Positions 25,771 to 35,120 of a DNA stretch of 64,000 bases are shown here, piece by piece. Position 1 is the first letter of the stretch; every line of letters begins with the position of its first letter. Origin of the DNA: Streptomyces capillispiralis (GTDB lineage Bacteria; Actinomycetota; Actinomycetes; Streptomycetales; Streptomycetaceae); assembly GCF_007829875.1 (NCBI RefSeq), contig NZ_VIWV01000001.1:3752501-3816500 (forward strand). Direction: 5' to 3'. The position numbers and the translations under genes are program-made. The notes under the pieces were generated by a model, which saw only the letters and a list, made by a program, of their open reading frames with translations, had not been told where the DNA came from and did no database searches.

Positions 25771-27371
25771 GCGCCACCGCCTTCGCCGTACGGCCCGCCG
25801 GCTCCCGCCACCTCGCGGGCACGGCGATCCTGTTGCGCTTCGCGCTGCGCCGGGACCGGCTGATGATGCCGGTCTGGGTCGGGGTGAACGCCCTGATGGT
25901 GCTGTCCATGCCGAACACGCTGAAGGGGCTCTACGGCACCCCGGCCGAACGTGCCGACCTGGTCGGCCAGATGGCCACCAACTCCTCGCTGCGCGCGATG
26001 GTCGGCCCGGTCTTCGGCGACTCCCTCGGCGCGCTGACCGCCTGGCGGGTCGGCGTGTACGCGGGCGCGCTGGCCGCGGTGACGGCGCTGCTCGTCGTCG
26101 TACGGCACACCCGCGACGAGGAGGAGAGCGGGCGTCAGGAGCTGGTGGCCTCCGGGATGGTGGGCCGCCGGGCCCCGCTGACCGCGGCGCTGCTCGCGGC
26201 GGCGGTCGCGAGCGGTGTGCTGGCGCTGCTGGTGGCGGTCGGGCTGGCCGGGCAGGGCGCGGGCGGCGCGCTGGCGTTCGGGCTCGGACTGGCCGGCGTG
26301 GGCATGGTGTTCGCGACCATGGCGGCGATCGTGGCGCAGCTGACGGAGAGCGCGCGGCTCGCGCGGGGACTGACGGCGGCGGTGCTCGGGGCGGCGTTCG
26401 TGCTGCGGGCGGCCGGGGACTCCGCGACGGACGGGGGCTCGTCACCGCTGACCTGGGCGTCGCCGCTGGGCTGGCTGGAGAACCTGCGGGCGTTCGCCGG
26501 TGAGCGGTGGTGGGTGCTGGGCCTGTTCGCCGGAGCGGCGCTGCTCCAGGGGGCGGTGGCGTACGCGCTCGCCGGGCGCCGGGACCTCGGCATGAGCTTC
26601 CTGCCGAGCCGTCCCGGACCGGCCGCCGGGCGGCTCGGCGGCGCGGGGGCGCTGGCCTGGCGGCTGCAGCGGGGCGGCGTGCTCGGCTGGAGCGTCGGCT
26701 TCCTGCTGGCGGGGCTGGTGTACGGCTCGCTGGCGGACGGGGCGGCCGAACTCGTCGGCGACAACGAGAGCGCCCGGGAGATCTTCCGGCGGATGGGCGG
26801 GCGGTCCGGGCTGACGGACGCCTTCCTCGCCACCATGGCCGGGATGCTGGGACTGGTCGCGGCCCTGTTCGTCGTGGCGTCGGTGCTGCGGCTGCACGGC
26901 GAGGAGACCTCCGGGCGGGCCGAACCGGTCCTCGCGGGCGCGGTGGGACGGCTGCGCTGGGCGGCCGGGCACCTGATGGTGGCGTTCGGCGGGTCGGTCC
27001 TGCTGATGCTGCTCGCCGGGGCGGGGCTCGCGCTCGGTCACGGTGAGCGGGCGGGCCCGGTCCTGGGGGCGTGTCTGGTGCAGCTCCCGGCGGTGTGGGT
27101 GATCGGCGGGGTGGCGGTGCTGCTGCACGGGCTGGTGCCCGGGGCGGCGATGGGCGCGTGGGGCGTGGCCGGTGCGGCGCTGCTGATCGGCTGGGTCGGC
27201 CCGGCGCTGGACGTGCCGGGGGCGGTGCTGGACCTGTCGCCCTTCGGTCATCTGCCGAAGCTGCCGGGCGGGAGCATGGAGTGGCCCCCGGTGCTCATCC
27301 TCACGGCTCTCGCCGCGGCTCTGGTGACGGCGGGGCTGGCCGGGCTGCGGCGGCGGGACATGACGACGTGA
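25767..27371 (+). CDS. ABC-2 type exporter permease
   Basis: A 534-residue polytopic membrane protein with about twelve hydrophobic segments arranged as two similar halves (first half starting LLRFALRRDRLMMPVW, second half starting WRLQRGGVLGWSVGF). This is the layout of the tetronasin/multidrug-type permeases that pair with a single ATPase. The conserved cytoplasmic segment RQELVASGMVGRR is repeated in the second half as GRAEPVLAGAVGRLRW. It is coupled to the ATPase by a 4-nt overlap. The regulator next door suggests inducible export of a toxic compound; the substrate is unknown. Confidence 0.9.
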   Translation: MSATAFAVRPAGSRHLAGTAILLRFALRRDRLMMPVWVGVNALMVLSMPNTLKGLYGTPAERADLVGQMATNSSLRAMVGPVFGDSLGALTAWRVGVYAGALAAVTALLVVVRHTRDEEESGRQELVASGMVGRRAPLTAALLAAAVASGVLALLVAVGLAGQGAGGALAFGLGLAGVGMVFATMAAIVAQLTESARLARGLTAAVLGAAFVLRAAGDSATDGGSSPLTWASPLGWLENLRAFAGERWWVLGLFAGAALLQGAVAYALAGRRDLGMSFLPSRPGPAAGRLGGAGALAWRLQRGGVLGWSVGFLLAGLVYGSLADGAAELVGDNESAREIFRRMGGRSGLTDAFLATMAGMLGLVAALFVVASVLRLHGEETSGRAEPVLAGAVGRLRWAAGHLMVAFGGSVLLMLLAGAGLALGHGERAGPVLGACLVQLPAVWVIGGVAVLLHGLVPGAAMGAWGVAGAALLIGWVGPALDVPGAVLDLSPFGHLPKLPGGSMEWPPVLILTALAAALVTAGLAGLRRRDMTT

Positions 27372-27440
27372 CGGGGATCCTCGGCCCAGGACCGCTTGAG
27401 CTCCCGGGCGGGTCGGCGGCCCGACCGTCCGGACGCGTGG

Positions 27441-28661
27441 TCACCCCACCTCCACGGCCAGCCCCTCCAGCCCCCGGATCACGAAGTTCGGCTTCCGCCG
27501 CGGTTCCGCCGCCAGGCGCAGGGTCGGGGCCTTCTCCAGGAGGGCCGTCATCGAGGCGGCCAGTTCGATGCGGGCCAGCGGTGCGCCGATGCAGTAGTGG
27601 ATGCCGGCGCTGAAGGAGATGTGCGGGTTGTCGGCGCGGGCCAGGTCCAGGCGGGACGGGTCGGTGAAGACCGCCGGGTCGTGGTTGGCGGAGCCGAAGA
27701 GCAGCGCGATCTCCGCGCCCCGCGGGATCACCTGCCCGTCGATCTCGATGTCGTCCAGCACCCAGCGCTCGAAGAGCTGGAGCGGGGTGTCGTAGCGCAT
27801 CAGCTCCTCGATCGCCGTGGGGACCAGGGAGTGGTCGGCGCGCAGGGCCGCCAGCTGGTCGGGGTGGCGGAACAGCGCCCACCAGCCGTTGACCGTGGAG
27901 TTCACGGTGGCCTCGTGGCCCGCGTTCAGCAGCAGCACGCAGGTGGAGATCATCTCCTGCTCGGTGAGCCGGTCGTCCTCGTCGTGGGCGGCGATCAGGC
28001 CCGAGATCAGGTCGTCGCCGGGTGCCTTGCGGCGCTGGGCGATCAGGTCGCGCAGGTAGTCGGAGAACTCGACCGACGCCCGGACCGCCCGCGCCGCCGC
28101 GTCCTCGGACGGGTTCAGCTCGTACATCCCGCAGATCTCCGCCGACCAGGGGCGCAGCGGGGCACGGTCGGCCTCCGGGATGCCCAGCATCTCGGCGATC
28201 ACCGCGACCGGGAGGGGTTCGGCGACGTCCTTGAGGAGGTCGCCGCCGCCCGCCTCGACCAGCGCCCCGACCAGCTCGTCCGCGAGGGTGCGGACGTACG
28301 GCTTGAGGCGCTCCACGGTGCGCGGGGTGAACGCCTTCGACACCAGGCGCCGGATGCGGGTGTGGTCCGGCGGTTCGAGGTCGAGCATGCCGTGGTCGTT
28401 GAGGGTGTGGAACGGCTCGTGCTCCGGCGGGGGCGGCGTGCGGCCGAACTCCTCGTGGGTGAAGCGGTGCAGGTACGTCCGGCCCAGGCGCCGGTCGCGC
28501 AGCAGCGCCGAGACGTCCGCGTGGTGCGCGACCAGCCACTGGTCCGTCGGCTCGAAGTACCGCACCCGGCCCCGCTCCCGCAGTCCGGCGTAGGCGGGGT
28601 AGGGGTCGGCGACGAACGCCGGGTCCCACGGGTCGAACGCGAGGTCGTCAGGAGCAGCCAT
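27441..28661 (-). CDS. Cytochrome P450 (CYP107-like)
   Basis: A 406-residue soluble bacterial P450. The haem-binding loop is FSAGIHYCIGAPLARIE with the thiolate cysteine present. The I-helix oxygen-activation motif is LLNAGHEATVN, with Glu in place of the usual acidic residue and Ala for the following position in AGxET. The ExxR is within EELMRY. Its position corresponds to CYP107T1 of S. coelicolor, whose substrate is unclear. It starts at ATG 28661, 39 bp after the response-regulator stop, so it may be the last gene of the two-component operon. No ferredoxin gene adjoins it. Confidence 0.92.
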   Translation of the reverse strand: MAAPDDLAFDPWDPAFVADPYPAYAGLRERGRVRYFEPTDQWLVAHHADVSALLRDRRLGRTYLHRFTHEEFGRTPPPPEHEPFHTLNDHGMLDLEPPDHTRIRRLVSKAFTPRTVERLKPYVRTLADELVGALVEAGGGDLLKDVAEPLPVAVIAEMLGIPEADRAPLRPWSAEICGMYELNPSEDAAARAVRASVEFSDYLRDLIAQRRKAPGDDLISGLIAAHDEDDRLTEQEMISTCVLLLNAGHEATVNSTVNGWWALFRHPDQLAALRADHSLVPTAIEELMRYDTPLQLFERWVLDDIEIDGQVIPRGAEIALLFGSANHDPAVFTDPSRLDLARADNPHISFSAGIHYCIGAPLARIELAASMTALLEKAPTLRLAAEPRRKPNFVIRGLEGLAVEVG

Positions 28662-28700
28662 GGACGGACGGTAGCCCGGCACCCGGCCCGCTGACCAGGG

Positions 28701-29366
28701 TCAACCCGGGGTGACCAGCCGTGCCTCGTAGGCGAACACCGCCGCCTGGGTGCGGTCCCTGAGGCCCAGCTTCACCAGGATGCGGCTGACGTGCGTCTTG
28801 ATCGTCGACTCGGCGACCACCAGCCGCCCGGCGATCTCGGAGTTCGACAGGCCCTGCGCGATCAGCACCAGCACCTCCGTCTCCCGCTCGGTCAGGTCGC
28901 CGTACGCCGCCTGCGCGGACGGCATCAGCCGCGGTGCCTCGGACAGCTTGGAGAACTCGGTGATCAGGCGCCTGGTCACCGTCGGGGCGAGCAGCGCCTC
29001 CCCGGCCGCGACGACCCGCACCCCGTCGGCGAGCTGGCGGGCGGAGGCGTCCTTGAGCAGGAAGCCGGAGGCGCCCGCGCGCAGCGCCTGGTAGACGTAC
29101 TCGTCGAGGTCGAAGGTGGTGAGCACGAGCACCTTCGCCGTGCCGTCGGCGGCGACGATCTCCCGGGTCGCCTCGATGCCGTTCAGCTCGGGCATGCGGA
29201 TGTCCATGAGGACGACGTCGGGGGCGAGTTCGCGGACCCGCTCGATCGCCTGGCGGCCGTTGACCGCCTCGCCGACGACCTCGATGTCGGGCATCGCGTT
29301 CAGCAGGACGGAGAAGCCCTCGCGCACCATCATCTGGTCGTCGGCGATCAGGACCCGGATGGTCAT
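28701..29366 (-). CDS. NarL/LuxR family response regulator (system 1)
   Basis: A 221-residue two-component response regulator. The receiver domain has the acidic pair in IADDQ, the phospho-acceptor aspartate in VVLMDIRMPEL, the conserved Thr in LVLTTFD and the Lys in GFLLKDAS. The LuxR-type helix-turn-helix is LTERETEVLVLIAQGLSNSE followed by VVAESTIKTHVSRILVKLG. Its ATG overlaps the kinase stop. It is about 75% identical by eye to the system 2 regulator, pointing to tandem duplication. Confidence 0.95.
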   Translation of the reverse strand: MTIRVLIADDQMMVREGFSVLLNAMPDIEVVGEAVNGRQAIERVRELAPDVVLMDIRMPELNGIEATREIVAADGTAKVLVLTTFDLDEYVYQALRAGASGFLLKDASARQLADGVRVVAAGEALLAPTVTRRLITEFSKLSEAPRLMPSAQAAYGDLTERETEVLVLIAQGLSNSEIAGRLVVAESTIKTHVSRILVKLGLRDRTQAAVFAYEARLVTPG

Positions 29367-30727
29367 GCGTCACCCTCGTTCACCGTGGCGACCGGCAGGA
29401 ACACGGCCACCTCGTAGCCGCCGTCGTCGGCCGGACCGGCCGTCATCTCCCCGTTGAGCATGGTGACCCGCTCGCGCATGCCGGTGATGCCGTGACCGGC
29501 ACCGGGCGAGGGCTTCACCAGGCCGGGCTCGGGCATCGGGCCGTTCACCACGCGCACCCCGAGCCCGCCGAGGACGTACCCGATCTCCACGCGGGCGCTC
29601 GCGCCGGGCGCGTGCCGCAGGCTGTTGCTCAGCGCCTCCTGCACGATCCGGTACGCCGACAGTTCCACGCCCTGCGGCAGCTCCCGCACCGCGCCGGTCA
29701 CCACCTTCTCCACGTCCAGACCGGCGTCGCGCACGTTGACCAGCAGGGAGTCGAGGTCGGCGAGGGTGGGCTGCGGGGCGTCCGGGGCCTCGTAGTCCTC
29801 GGCGCGGACCACGCCGAGGATGCGGCGCAGCTCGGTGAGGGCGGCCACCGCGTTCTCCCGGATGGTGGCGAAGGCGCGCTCCAGCTCCGGCGGCGGGTTC
29901 TCCACCCGGTAGGGGGCGGCCTCGGCCTGGATGGCGACCACCGACATGTGGTGGGCCACCACGTCGTGCAGTTCGCGGGCGATGGTGGTGCGCTCCTCCA
30001 GCGCGGTGCGCCGCGAGCGTTCGTGCGCGGTGACCGTCTGCTGGGCGGTCACCTCCTGCTGCGCGGTGCGGCGGACGTGCCAGAGGGAAACCAGGAGCAG
30101 GGCGAACGCGGACGTCACCATCATGGGCCCGCTGTTGGTGTAGTAGTACGCGCCGCTGAAGACGATGTCCGAGAGGAAGGCGTAGGCGGCGGTCAGCACC
30201 CACATCCAGGCCGCGGTGCGGGGCCGGGTGCGCAGCGCCACCACGACCAGCACCGCCAGGTGGCAGACGAACGCGCCGGGCACCCACGGCCAGTCGGCCC
30301 CGCTCTGGTTGAGGACGGCGACCACCGGGGTCGCCGCCAGCGACAGCCAGAACGCGCCGACCGGCCGGAACAGGGTGGCGAGCACCGGGAGCGCGCACAG
30401 CACGCCGGTCAGGAGGGCCGCCACGTCCCCGCCGGGCAGGCTGCCGCCCACCGCGCCGGCCAGGAAGGCGATCAGCGCGACGGCCCCCACCACCGCGTGC
30501 GGGAGCCGCCGCGCGGACGACCGCAGCCCGCCGGGCAGCCGGCGGACGAACGGGCCGTCGGTGTGCCGGCGCGGCAGCGGGCGGAAGGCGAAGGCGTCGT
30601 GGAAGAGGTCCTGGCGCAGTCCGCTCAGGGCGTCCTGGGCGAGCCGGTACTCCGGGCTGCGCGTCCTGGCGCCGGCCGCGGACGTCGCGGCCCGGGAGCG
30701 TGTGTGGGTCGTCTCGGTCACGCTCAC
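29363..30727 (-). CDS. Sensor histidine kinase (system 1)
   Basis: A 454-residue membrane kinase of the HisKA_3 (NarX/DesK) type. An N-terminal cytoplasmic part of about 75 residues is followed by about six hydrophobic segments. The dimerisation/phospho-acceptor helix has the histidine in ARELHDVVAHHMSVVAIQAE. The HATPase region includes QEALSNSLRHAPGA and GHGITGMRERV. The start is GTG at 30727. It is coupled to the response regulator by a 4-nt overlap. Signal unknown; with no large exterior domain it probably senses the membrane state. Confidence 0.93.
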   Translation of the reverse strand: MSVTETTHTRSRAATSAAGARTRSPEYRLAQDALSGLRQDLFHDAFAFRPLPRRHTDGPFVRRLPGGLRSSARRLPHAVVGAVALIAFLAGAVGGSLPGGDVAALLTGVLCALPVLATLFRPVGAFWLSLAATPVVAVLNQSGADWPWVPGAFVCHLAVLVVVALRTRPRTAAWMWVLTAAYAFLSDIVFSGAYYYTNSGPMMVTSAFALLLVSLWHVRRTAQQEVTAQQTVTAHERSRRTALEERTTIARELHDVVAHHMSVVAIQAEAAPYRVENPPPELERAFATIRENAVAALTELRRILGVVRAEDYEAPDAPQPTLADLDSLLVNVRDAGLDVEKVVTGAVRELPQGVELSAYRIVQEALSNSLRHAPGASARVEIGYVLGGLGVRVVNGPMPEPGLVKPSPGAGHGITGMRERVTMLNGEMTAGPADDGGYEVAVFLPVATVNEGDA

Positions 30728-30820
30728 ACGGTAGGCCGACCGGGGGACGCCGGTCGTCCCCGCTGAGACGGGTATCGGGAGGTCCCCCTCAGGTACTACG
30801 CGGCCCGCCCCGGGCGCCGT

Positions 30821-31483
30821 TCAGTACCCGGAGGGGCGGACCAGGCCCGACTCGTACGCGAAGACCGCGGCCTGGGTGCGGTCCCGCAGGCCGAGCTTGA
30901 CCAGGATGCGGCCGACGTGGGTCTTCACGGTCTGCTCGGCCACCACCAGCCGGACCGCTATCTCCGCGTTGGACAGGCCCTGCGCGATCAGCGCGAGCAC
31001 CTCCGTCTCCCGCTCGGTGAGGTCCCCGACGCGTTGCTTGAGCGGGGTGCGGGGGCGGTCGTCCAGCCGGGAGAACTCGGCGATCAGCCGGCGGGTGATG
31101 CCGGGCGCGAGCAGGGCGTCCCCGGCCGCCACCACCCGGACCGCCTCGGCGAGCTGATCGGCGGAGGCGTCCTTCAGCAGGAAGCCGGAGGCACCGGCGC
31201 GCAGCGCCTCGTAGACGTACTCGTCGAGGTCGAAGGTGGTGAGGACGAGCACCTTGATGTGCGGGGTGGCGGTGGTGATGCGGGCGGTGGCCTCGATGCC
31301 GCCGAGTTCGGGCATGCGGATGTCCATCAGGACGACGTCCGGGGCGAGTCCGGCGACCTGCGCGACCGCGTCGAGTCCGTCCACCGCCTGGCCGACCACC
31401 TCGATGTCGGGCTGGGCGTTGAGCAGCACGGTGAAGCCCTGACGGACCATCTGCTGGTCGTCGGCGATCAGTACGCGGATCAT
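30821..31483 (-). CDS. NarL/LuxR family response regulator (system 2)
   Basis: A 220-residue response regulator, paralogue of the one at 28701-29366. Receiver motifs are IADDQQ, VVLMDIRMPEL, LVLTTFD and FLLKDAS. The DNA-binding part is LTERETEVLALIAQGLSNAE and VVAEQTVKTHVGRILVKLG. The recognition helix differs from system 1 at a few positions (EQTVKTHVG versus ESTIKTHVS), so the two could share or overlap in targets. It is the last gene of the operon that begins with the DUF1023 hydrolase. Confidence 0.95.
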   Translation of the reverse strand: MIRVLIADDQQMVRQGFTVLLNAQPDIEVVGQAVDGLDAVAQVAGLAPDVVLMDIRMPELGGIEATARITTATPHIKVLVLTTFDLDEYVYEALRAGASGFLLKDASADQLAEAVRVVAAGDALLAPGITRRLIAEFSRLDDRPRTPLKQRVGDLTERETEVLALIAQGLSNAEIAVRLVVAEQTVKTHVGRILVKLGLRDRTQAAVFAYESGLVRPSGY

Positions 31484-32799
31484 GCGGGTCCGTCCTGGGG
31501 AAGGGGGTGGGTGGCGGGCGGGGCGGCGACCGGGAGGTAGGCGTCGACCTGGTAGCCGCGGCCCGGGAGGGGGCCGGCCGTCAGGCTGCCGCCGAGCATC
31601 GCGGCCCGTTCCCGCATGCCGAGCAGCCCGTGACCGGCGCCGGGTGACGGGGCCGCCCGACGGGTCGCGCCGGTGTCGGTGACCTCCACCCGCAGCCCGC
31701 GCGGATCGTAGGCGAGGGCGACCCGGGCGCTCGCGCCGGGTGCGTGCCGCAGGACGTTGCTCAGCGCCTCCTGCACGATCCGGTACGCCGACAGTTCCAC
31801 CCCGGGCGGCAGCGGGCGCCGTCTCCCGCTGATCCGGGTGGTGACGGTCAGTCCGGCGGCGCGGGTGTTCTCCACCAGCGCCTCCAGCCGGTCGAGGGTG
31901 GGCTGCGGGGCGTCCGAGCGCTCGCCGGGGGCGGGGTGTTCGGAGCGCAGCACGTCCAGCACGCGGCGCAGCTCGGTCAGCGCCTCGACGGCGTTCTGCC
32001 GTATGCCGGCGAGGTTCTCCTTGAGTTCGTCCGTCGGGTCCCGCACGAGGTGCGGGGCGACCTGGGCCTGGATGGAGATCACCGACATGTGGTGGGCCAC
32101 CACGTCGTGCAGTTCCCGCGCGATCCGGCTGCGCTCCTCCAGGAGGGTGCGCCGGGCGCGTTCCTCGGCGGTGAGCGTGGTCTGCCGGCCGAGTTCGACA
32201 CGGGCCTCGCGGCGTCCGCGCAGGGCGGTGCCGAGGACGACGACGACGGCGAACAGGGTGACGGCGAGGTGGCCGGTGGGCTGGTAGTTCCGCCCTCCCA
32301 CCAGCCCCTGGACGACATAGGTGAGCAGCGAGGTCAGCGCCACCGCCTCGGCCGAGACGCGGCTGCGGACCCGCAGGGCGAGCAGCAGCAGCACGAACAG
32401 GTGGGCGATCAGCCCGGCCGAGGTCCAGGGCCAGGTGAACTTGTACTCGCCGGGGGCCATCCGGGCGCGCACCGCCATCGCCCCGAACACCGTGACCAGG
32501 AGCGACAGCCACCATGCCGGCACCGGCCGGCGCAGCGCGAGCACCATCGCGCCGCTCTGCCCGAGCGCGATCAGCAGGGCGGCCCCGAGGCCCAGTCCGC
32601 CGTGTTCGTACAACTGGGCCAGGTCGCCGACGAAGACACCGAACGCGGCCAGGCACACGAACCCGTGCGGCACCCAGCGCAGCCACACCGACGGGGGCAG
32701 CGGGTCCGCCCGCCAGGTCCACAGGTCGTCCCGCAGCACGCCCAGCCACCGCCGGACGAGCGCCACCCCCTCGTTCGCCACGCGGTTCAGCCTAGACAT
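31480..32799 (-). CDS. Sensor histidine kinase (system 2)
   Basis: A 439-residue HisKA_3-type kinase, paralogue of system 1. It has about five or six hydrophobic segments in the first 190 residues, the phospho-acceptor histidine in ARELHDVVAHHMSVISIQAQ, and QEALSNVLRHAPGA plus GHGLLGMRERA in the ATPase domain. It starts MSRLNRVANEG at 32799, overlapping the acyltransferase stop by 8 bp, and its stop overlaps the regulator start. The four-gene string of overlaps shows tight co-expression with the acyltransferase and the hydrolase. Confidence 0.92.
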   Translation of the reverse strand: MSRLNRVANEGVALVRRWLGVLRDDLWTWRADPLPPSVWLRWVPHGFVCLAAFGVFVGDLAQLYEHGGLGLGAALLIALGQSGAMVLALRRPVPAWWLSLLVTVFGAMAVRARMAPGEYKFTWPWTSAGLIAHLFVLLLLALRVRSRVSAEAVALTSLLTYVVQGLVGGRNYQPTGHLAVTLFAVVVVLGTALRGRREARVELGRQTTLTAEERARRTLLEERSRIARELHDVVAHHMSVISIQAQVAPHLVRDPTDELKENLAGIRQNAVEALTELRRVLDVLRSEHPAPGERSDAPQPTLDRLEALVENTRAAGLTVTTRISGRRRPLPPGVELSAYRIVQEALSNVLRHAPGASARVALAYDPRGLRVEVTDTGATRRAAPSPGAGHGLLGMRERAAMLGGSLTAGPLPGRGYQVDAYLPVAAPPATHPLPQDGPA

Positions 32800-33976
32800 G
32801 GCGTACGTCCTTCGTCGCCGGCCGGTGCGCACGGACCACCCGGGACCGGCCCCGCCGCCCGCCCCCGCCCCGCTCCCACGACCGGAAGGCCGCCCGGCAG
32901 ACCGCGAGGGCGAGGAGGAACACCGGCAGCCACGCCAGCCGGGCGGCGACCCAGCCGAGGCCGTCGGGCACCGTGTGCAGGCCGGGCAGACGGCCGGCCA
33001 GGAGGCCGGTGGCGGTGGTCGCCATCAGGGCGGTCTGGTGCCAGAGGAAGACGGTCATCACGGAGAGGTTGACCAGCGCCACCGCCGCCCACGCGACCGG
33101 ACGGCGCATCGCACGGCGCAGCCGTTCCCGCAGCAGCAGCGCGAGCCCGCACTGGGCGACGCCGAAGGTGACGGCGGCCAGCGTCGGCGGGTCGAGGTTG
33201 GAGACGGCGGCGCCCGGGACGCCGACCATCGACGCCGGATAGCCGGCCCAGGCGACCAGCGCGGCCGTGACGGCCGTACCGGAGAGCAGCAGGATCCAGC
33301 CGGACCTGCGGCGTTCCAGCTCGCCGCGCGTCCAGGCGGCGCCGAGGGCGTACGGCACCAGCCAGCCGGCCGCCAGGTTGAGCCAGCCGAGCCAGGCGGG
33401 GGCTCCGAAGCCGAAGCGGAGCAGGTCGACGTGGAGGACGACGGCGAGCGGCCACAGCGGGTGGAGCCGGGCCAGCAGCGGGGTCGCGGCGGTGAGCGCG
33501 GCGAAGACCAGCAGGAACCACAGCGGCGACAGGGCGAGCTTCACCAGGGTGCGGACGGTCGCGTACTCGGCGCCGGAGAGCAGCAGGACGGCGGTGACGG
33601 CCGTCCACAGGACGAGGACGGCGGCGACCGGGGTGAACAGCCGGGTCAGCCGGCCGCGCAGCCAGCGGTGGTACGGGATGCCGCGGGCACGGGACGAGGC
33701 GTACCCGCGCGTCGCCACATGCCCGCCGACCAGGAAGAACACGGCGAGGGTCTGGAAGGCCCAGGAGACGGGGGCCAGCCACGGCAGGTGCTGGAGGGGG
33801 CTGGCGGTGCGCAGGGTGCGTCCGTCGGCGACCAGGGCGGTCACCAGCCAGTGGCCGAGGACGACACCGAGGACGGCGCCGGCGCGCAGGGCGTCCACGG
33901 CCCGGTCGCGATGGCCGGGGGTGGCCGCGTCGACGCGCGCGGCGGTGTCGCGTACGACGGCCGGCAGGCGGCTCAT
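32792..33976 (-). CDS. Acyltransferase 3 family membrane protein
   Basis: A 394-residue polytopic protein with about ten transmembrane helices, matching the acyltransferase 3 (OafA-like) family that acylates sugars or other exported molecules. Conserved features are the N-terminal RAVDALRAGAVLGVVLGHWL with the invariant histidine and AFQTLAVFFLVGGHVA followed by the arginine-rich loop WLRGRLTRLF. It lies between the DUF1023 hydrolase (4-nt overlap) and the system 2 kinase (8-nt overlap). The product could change the envelope component that the kinase monitors. Confidence 0.87.
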   Translation of the reverse strand: MSRLPAVVRDTAARVDAATPGHRDRAVDALRAGAVLGVVLGHWLVTALVADGRTLRTASPLQHLPWLAPVSWAFQTLAVFFLVGGHVATRGYASSRARGIPYHRWLRGRLTRLFTPVAAVLVLWTAVTAVLLLSGAEYATVRTLVKLALSPLWFLLVFAALTAATPLLARLHPLWPLAVVLHVDLLRFGFGAPAWLGWLNLAAGWLVPYALGAAWTRGELERRRSGWILLLSGTAVTAALVAWAGYPASMVGVPGAAVSNLDPPTLAAVTFGVAQCGLALLLRERLRRAMRRPVAWAAVALVNLSVMTVFLWHQTALMATTATGLLAGRLPGLHTVPDGLGWVAARLAWLPVFLLALAVCRAAFRSWERGGGGRRGRSRVVRAHRPATKDVRHV

Positions 33977-34965
33977 GAGGTCACCGCCCGCGTCTCGCCG
34001 AGGACGATCCGGGTCAGGTTGGCCAGGGAGGCGGAGCCGGGGGTGAAGTAGTCGCTGTGGCCGCCGTCACCGGCCGCGAAGACACGGGCGCCGAACGCCG
34101 GGGAGACGGGGTCGGTGCCGAAACCGACGGTGGTGCCGAAGAGGCCGGCGCTGAGGTGCGGCACGTGCTCCACCCAGTCGTCCTCGCCCCGGGCGGCCCA
34201 GACGCGGGCCCGGGTGCGCAGTGCGGCGGCGGTGTCGGCGCCGGTGCCGGGGCTGCCGACGAGGGCGAGGTCGTCGACGTCCGGACCGGCGGCGGCCCGG
34301 GCGCAGACGACGGATCCGTAGGAGTGGCACAGGAGCGAGACGCGGGGGCCCCGGCCGACGACGGCCCGCAACTCCCGTATGAAGGCACGAAGTTCGGGGG
34401 CGGCTTCCTCCGCCCGGTCCGTGGTGGCGACGGCGGTGCCGACGGTGCCGGGGGTCTCGTAGCCGAGCCAGGCCACGACGGCCGTGCGCGTGCCCGCGGG
34501 GGCTTCCCGGGTGAGCCGCTCGTGCAGGGCGAGGGCCCCGGCGCGGAACCGGCCGTAGGTGTCGAGGCCGGTGTCGGAGCCGGGGACCAGGACGGCGACG
34601 CGGTCGGCGTGCGCGAGGTCGCCGAGGACCTCGGTGACCAGCCCGGGGCCACGCCCGTCGAAGGCCAGCAACTGCCGCTCGGGCGCGGCCAGTTGCCGGT
34701 CGGTGGCGGCCCGTTCGCGGTGGCCGTGCGCGGCGGCGGTACGGGCCGCGGCGCCGGCGTTCGCACGGTGGGCCGCGTAGGTCGCCTCCAGGGTCGCCGC
34801 GGTCGGTGGTGCGGGCGCGGCGGGCGGCGGCGCGGGCACCCTCGGCCGCCCCGCCCCCGCGAGCGGCACGGCCACCGCGCAGGCGACCAGCGACGCGAGC
34901 ACCCCGCGCCGCCACCGCCGCCCTGGCGCACGGCCTCCGCCGTCCGGTCCCCGTCGTCGCCCCAT
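33973..34965 (-). CDS. Secreted or anchored DUF1023 alpha/beta hydrolase
   Basis: A 330-residue protein. A basic N-terminus (RRWRRG) and hydrophobic run (VLASLVACAVAVPLAGAG) form a Sec or twin-arginine-like signal or anchor. The DUF1023 alpha/beta-hydrolase domain follows, with VAVLVPGSDTGLD, the nucleophile elbow LLCHSYGS, and GHSDYFTPGS holding the likely histidine. Natural substrates for this actinobacterial family are not established. It is the first gene of the operon leading through the acyltransferase to two-component system 2. Confidence 0.85.
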   Translation of the reverse strand: MGRRRGPDGGGRAPGRRWRRGVLASLVACAVAVPLAGAGRPRVPAPPPAAPAPPTAATLEATYAAHRANAGAAARTAAAHGHRERAATDRQLAAPERQLLAFDGRGPGLVTEVLGDLAHADRVAVLVPGSDTGLDTYGRFRAGALALHERLTREAPAGTRTAVVAWLGYETPGTVGTAVATTDRAEEAAPELRAFIRELRAVVGRGPRVSLLCHSYGSVVCARAAAGPDVDDLALVGSPGTGADTAAALRTRARVWAARGEDDWVEHVPHLSAGLFGTTVGFGTDPVSPAFGARVFAAGDGGHSDYFTPGSASLANLTRIVLGETRAVTS

Positions 34966-35120
34966 GCCCGTCGCCCCTCCCCGTCCGCCCGCCGATCGGG
35001 CCGCCGGGAAGGCAAGTTACGGAGCGGCGCGCGTAACCCGCGTCCCACCGGGGGACTCACCTGCGGGGTAGCTCTCAGGTATGAGGGGTATGACCGGACC
35101 GGCCCGCGGGCGGCGGGGGT
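34966..35120. promoter_or_regulatory. Promoter region of the DUF1023-acyltransferase-two-component operon
   Basis: About 155 bases. The octamer CTCAGGTA (35074-35081) also occurs at 30788-30795, upstream of the system 1 kinase gene, inside similar surroundings (on the minus strand TACCTGAG followed by a purine/C-rich run). It may be a shared response-regulator site or a common promoter element. Confidence 0.4.

Noticed and set aside
27441..34965. Secondary-metabolite gene cluster around the P450 and ABC exporter
   Set aside because: No PKS, NRPS, terpene synthase or RiPP modification genes are present.
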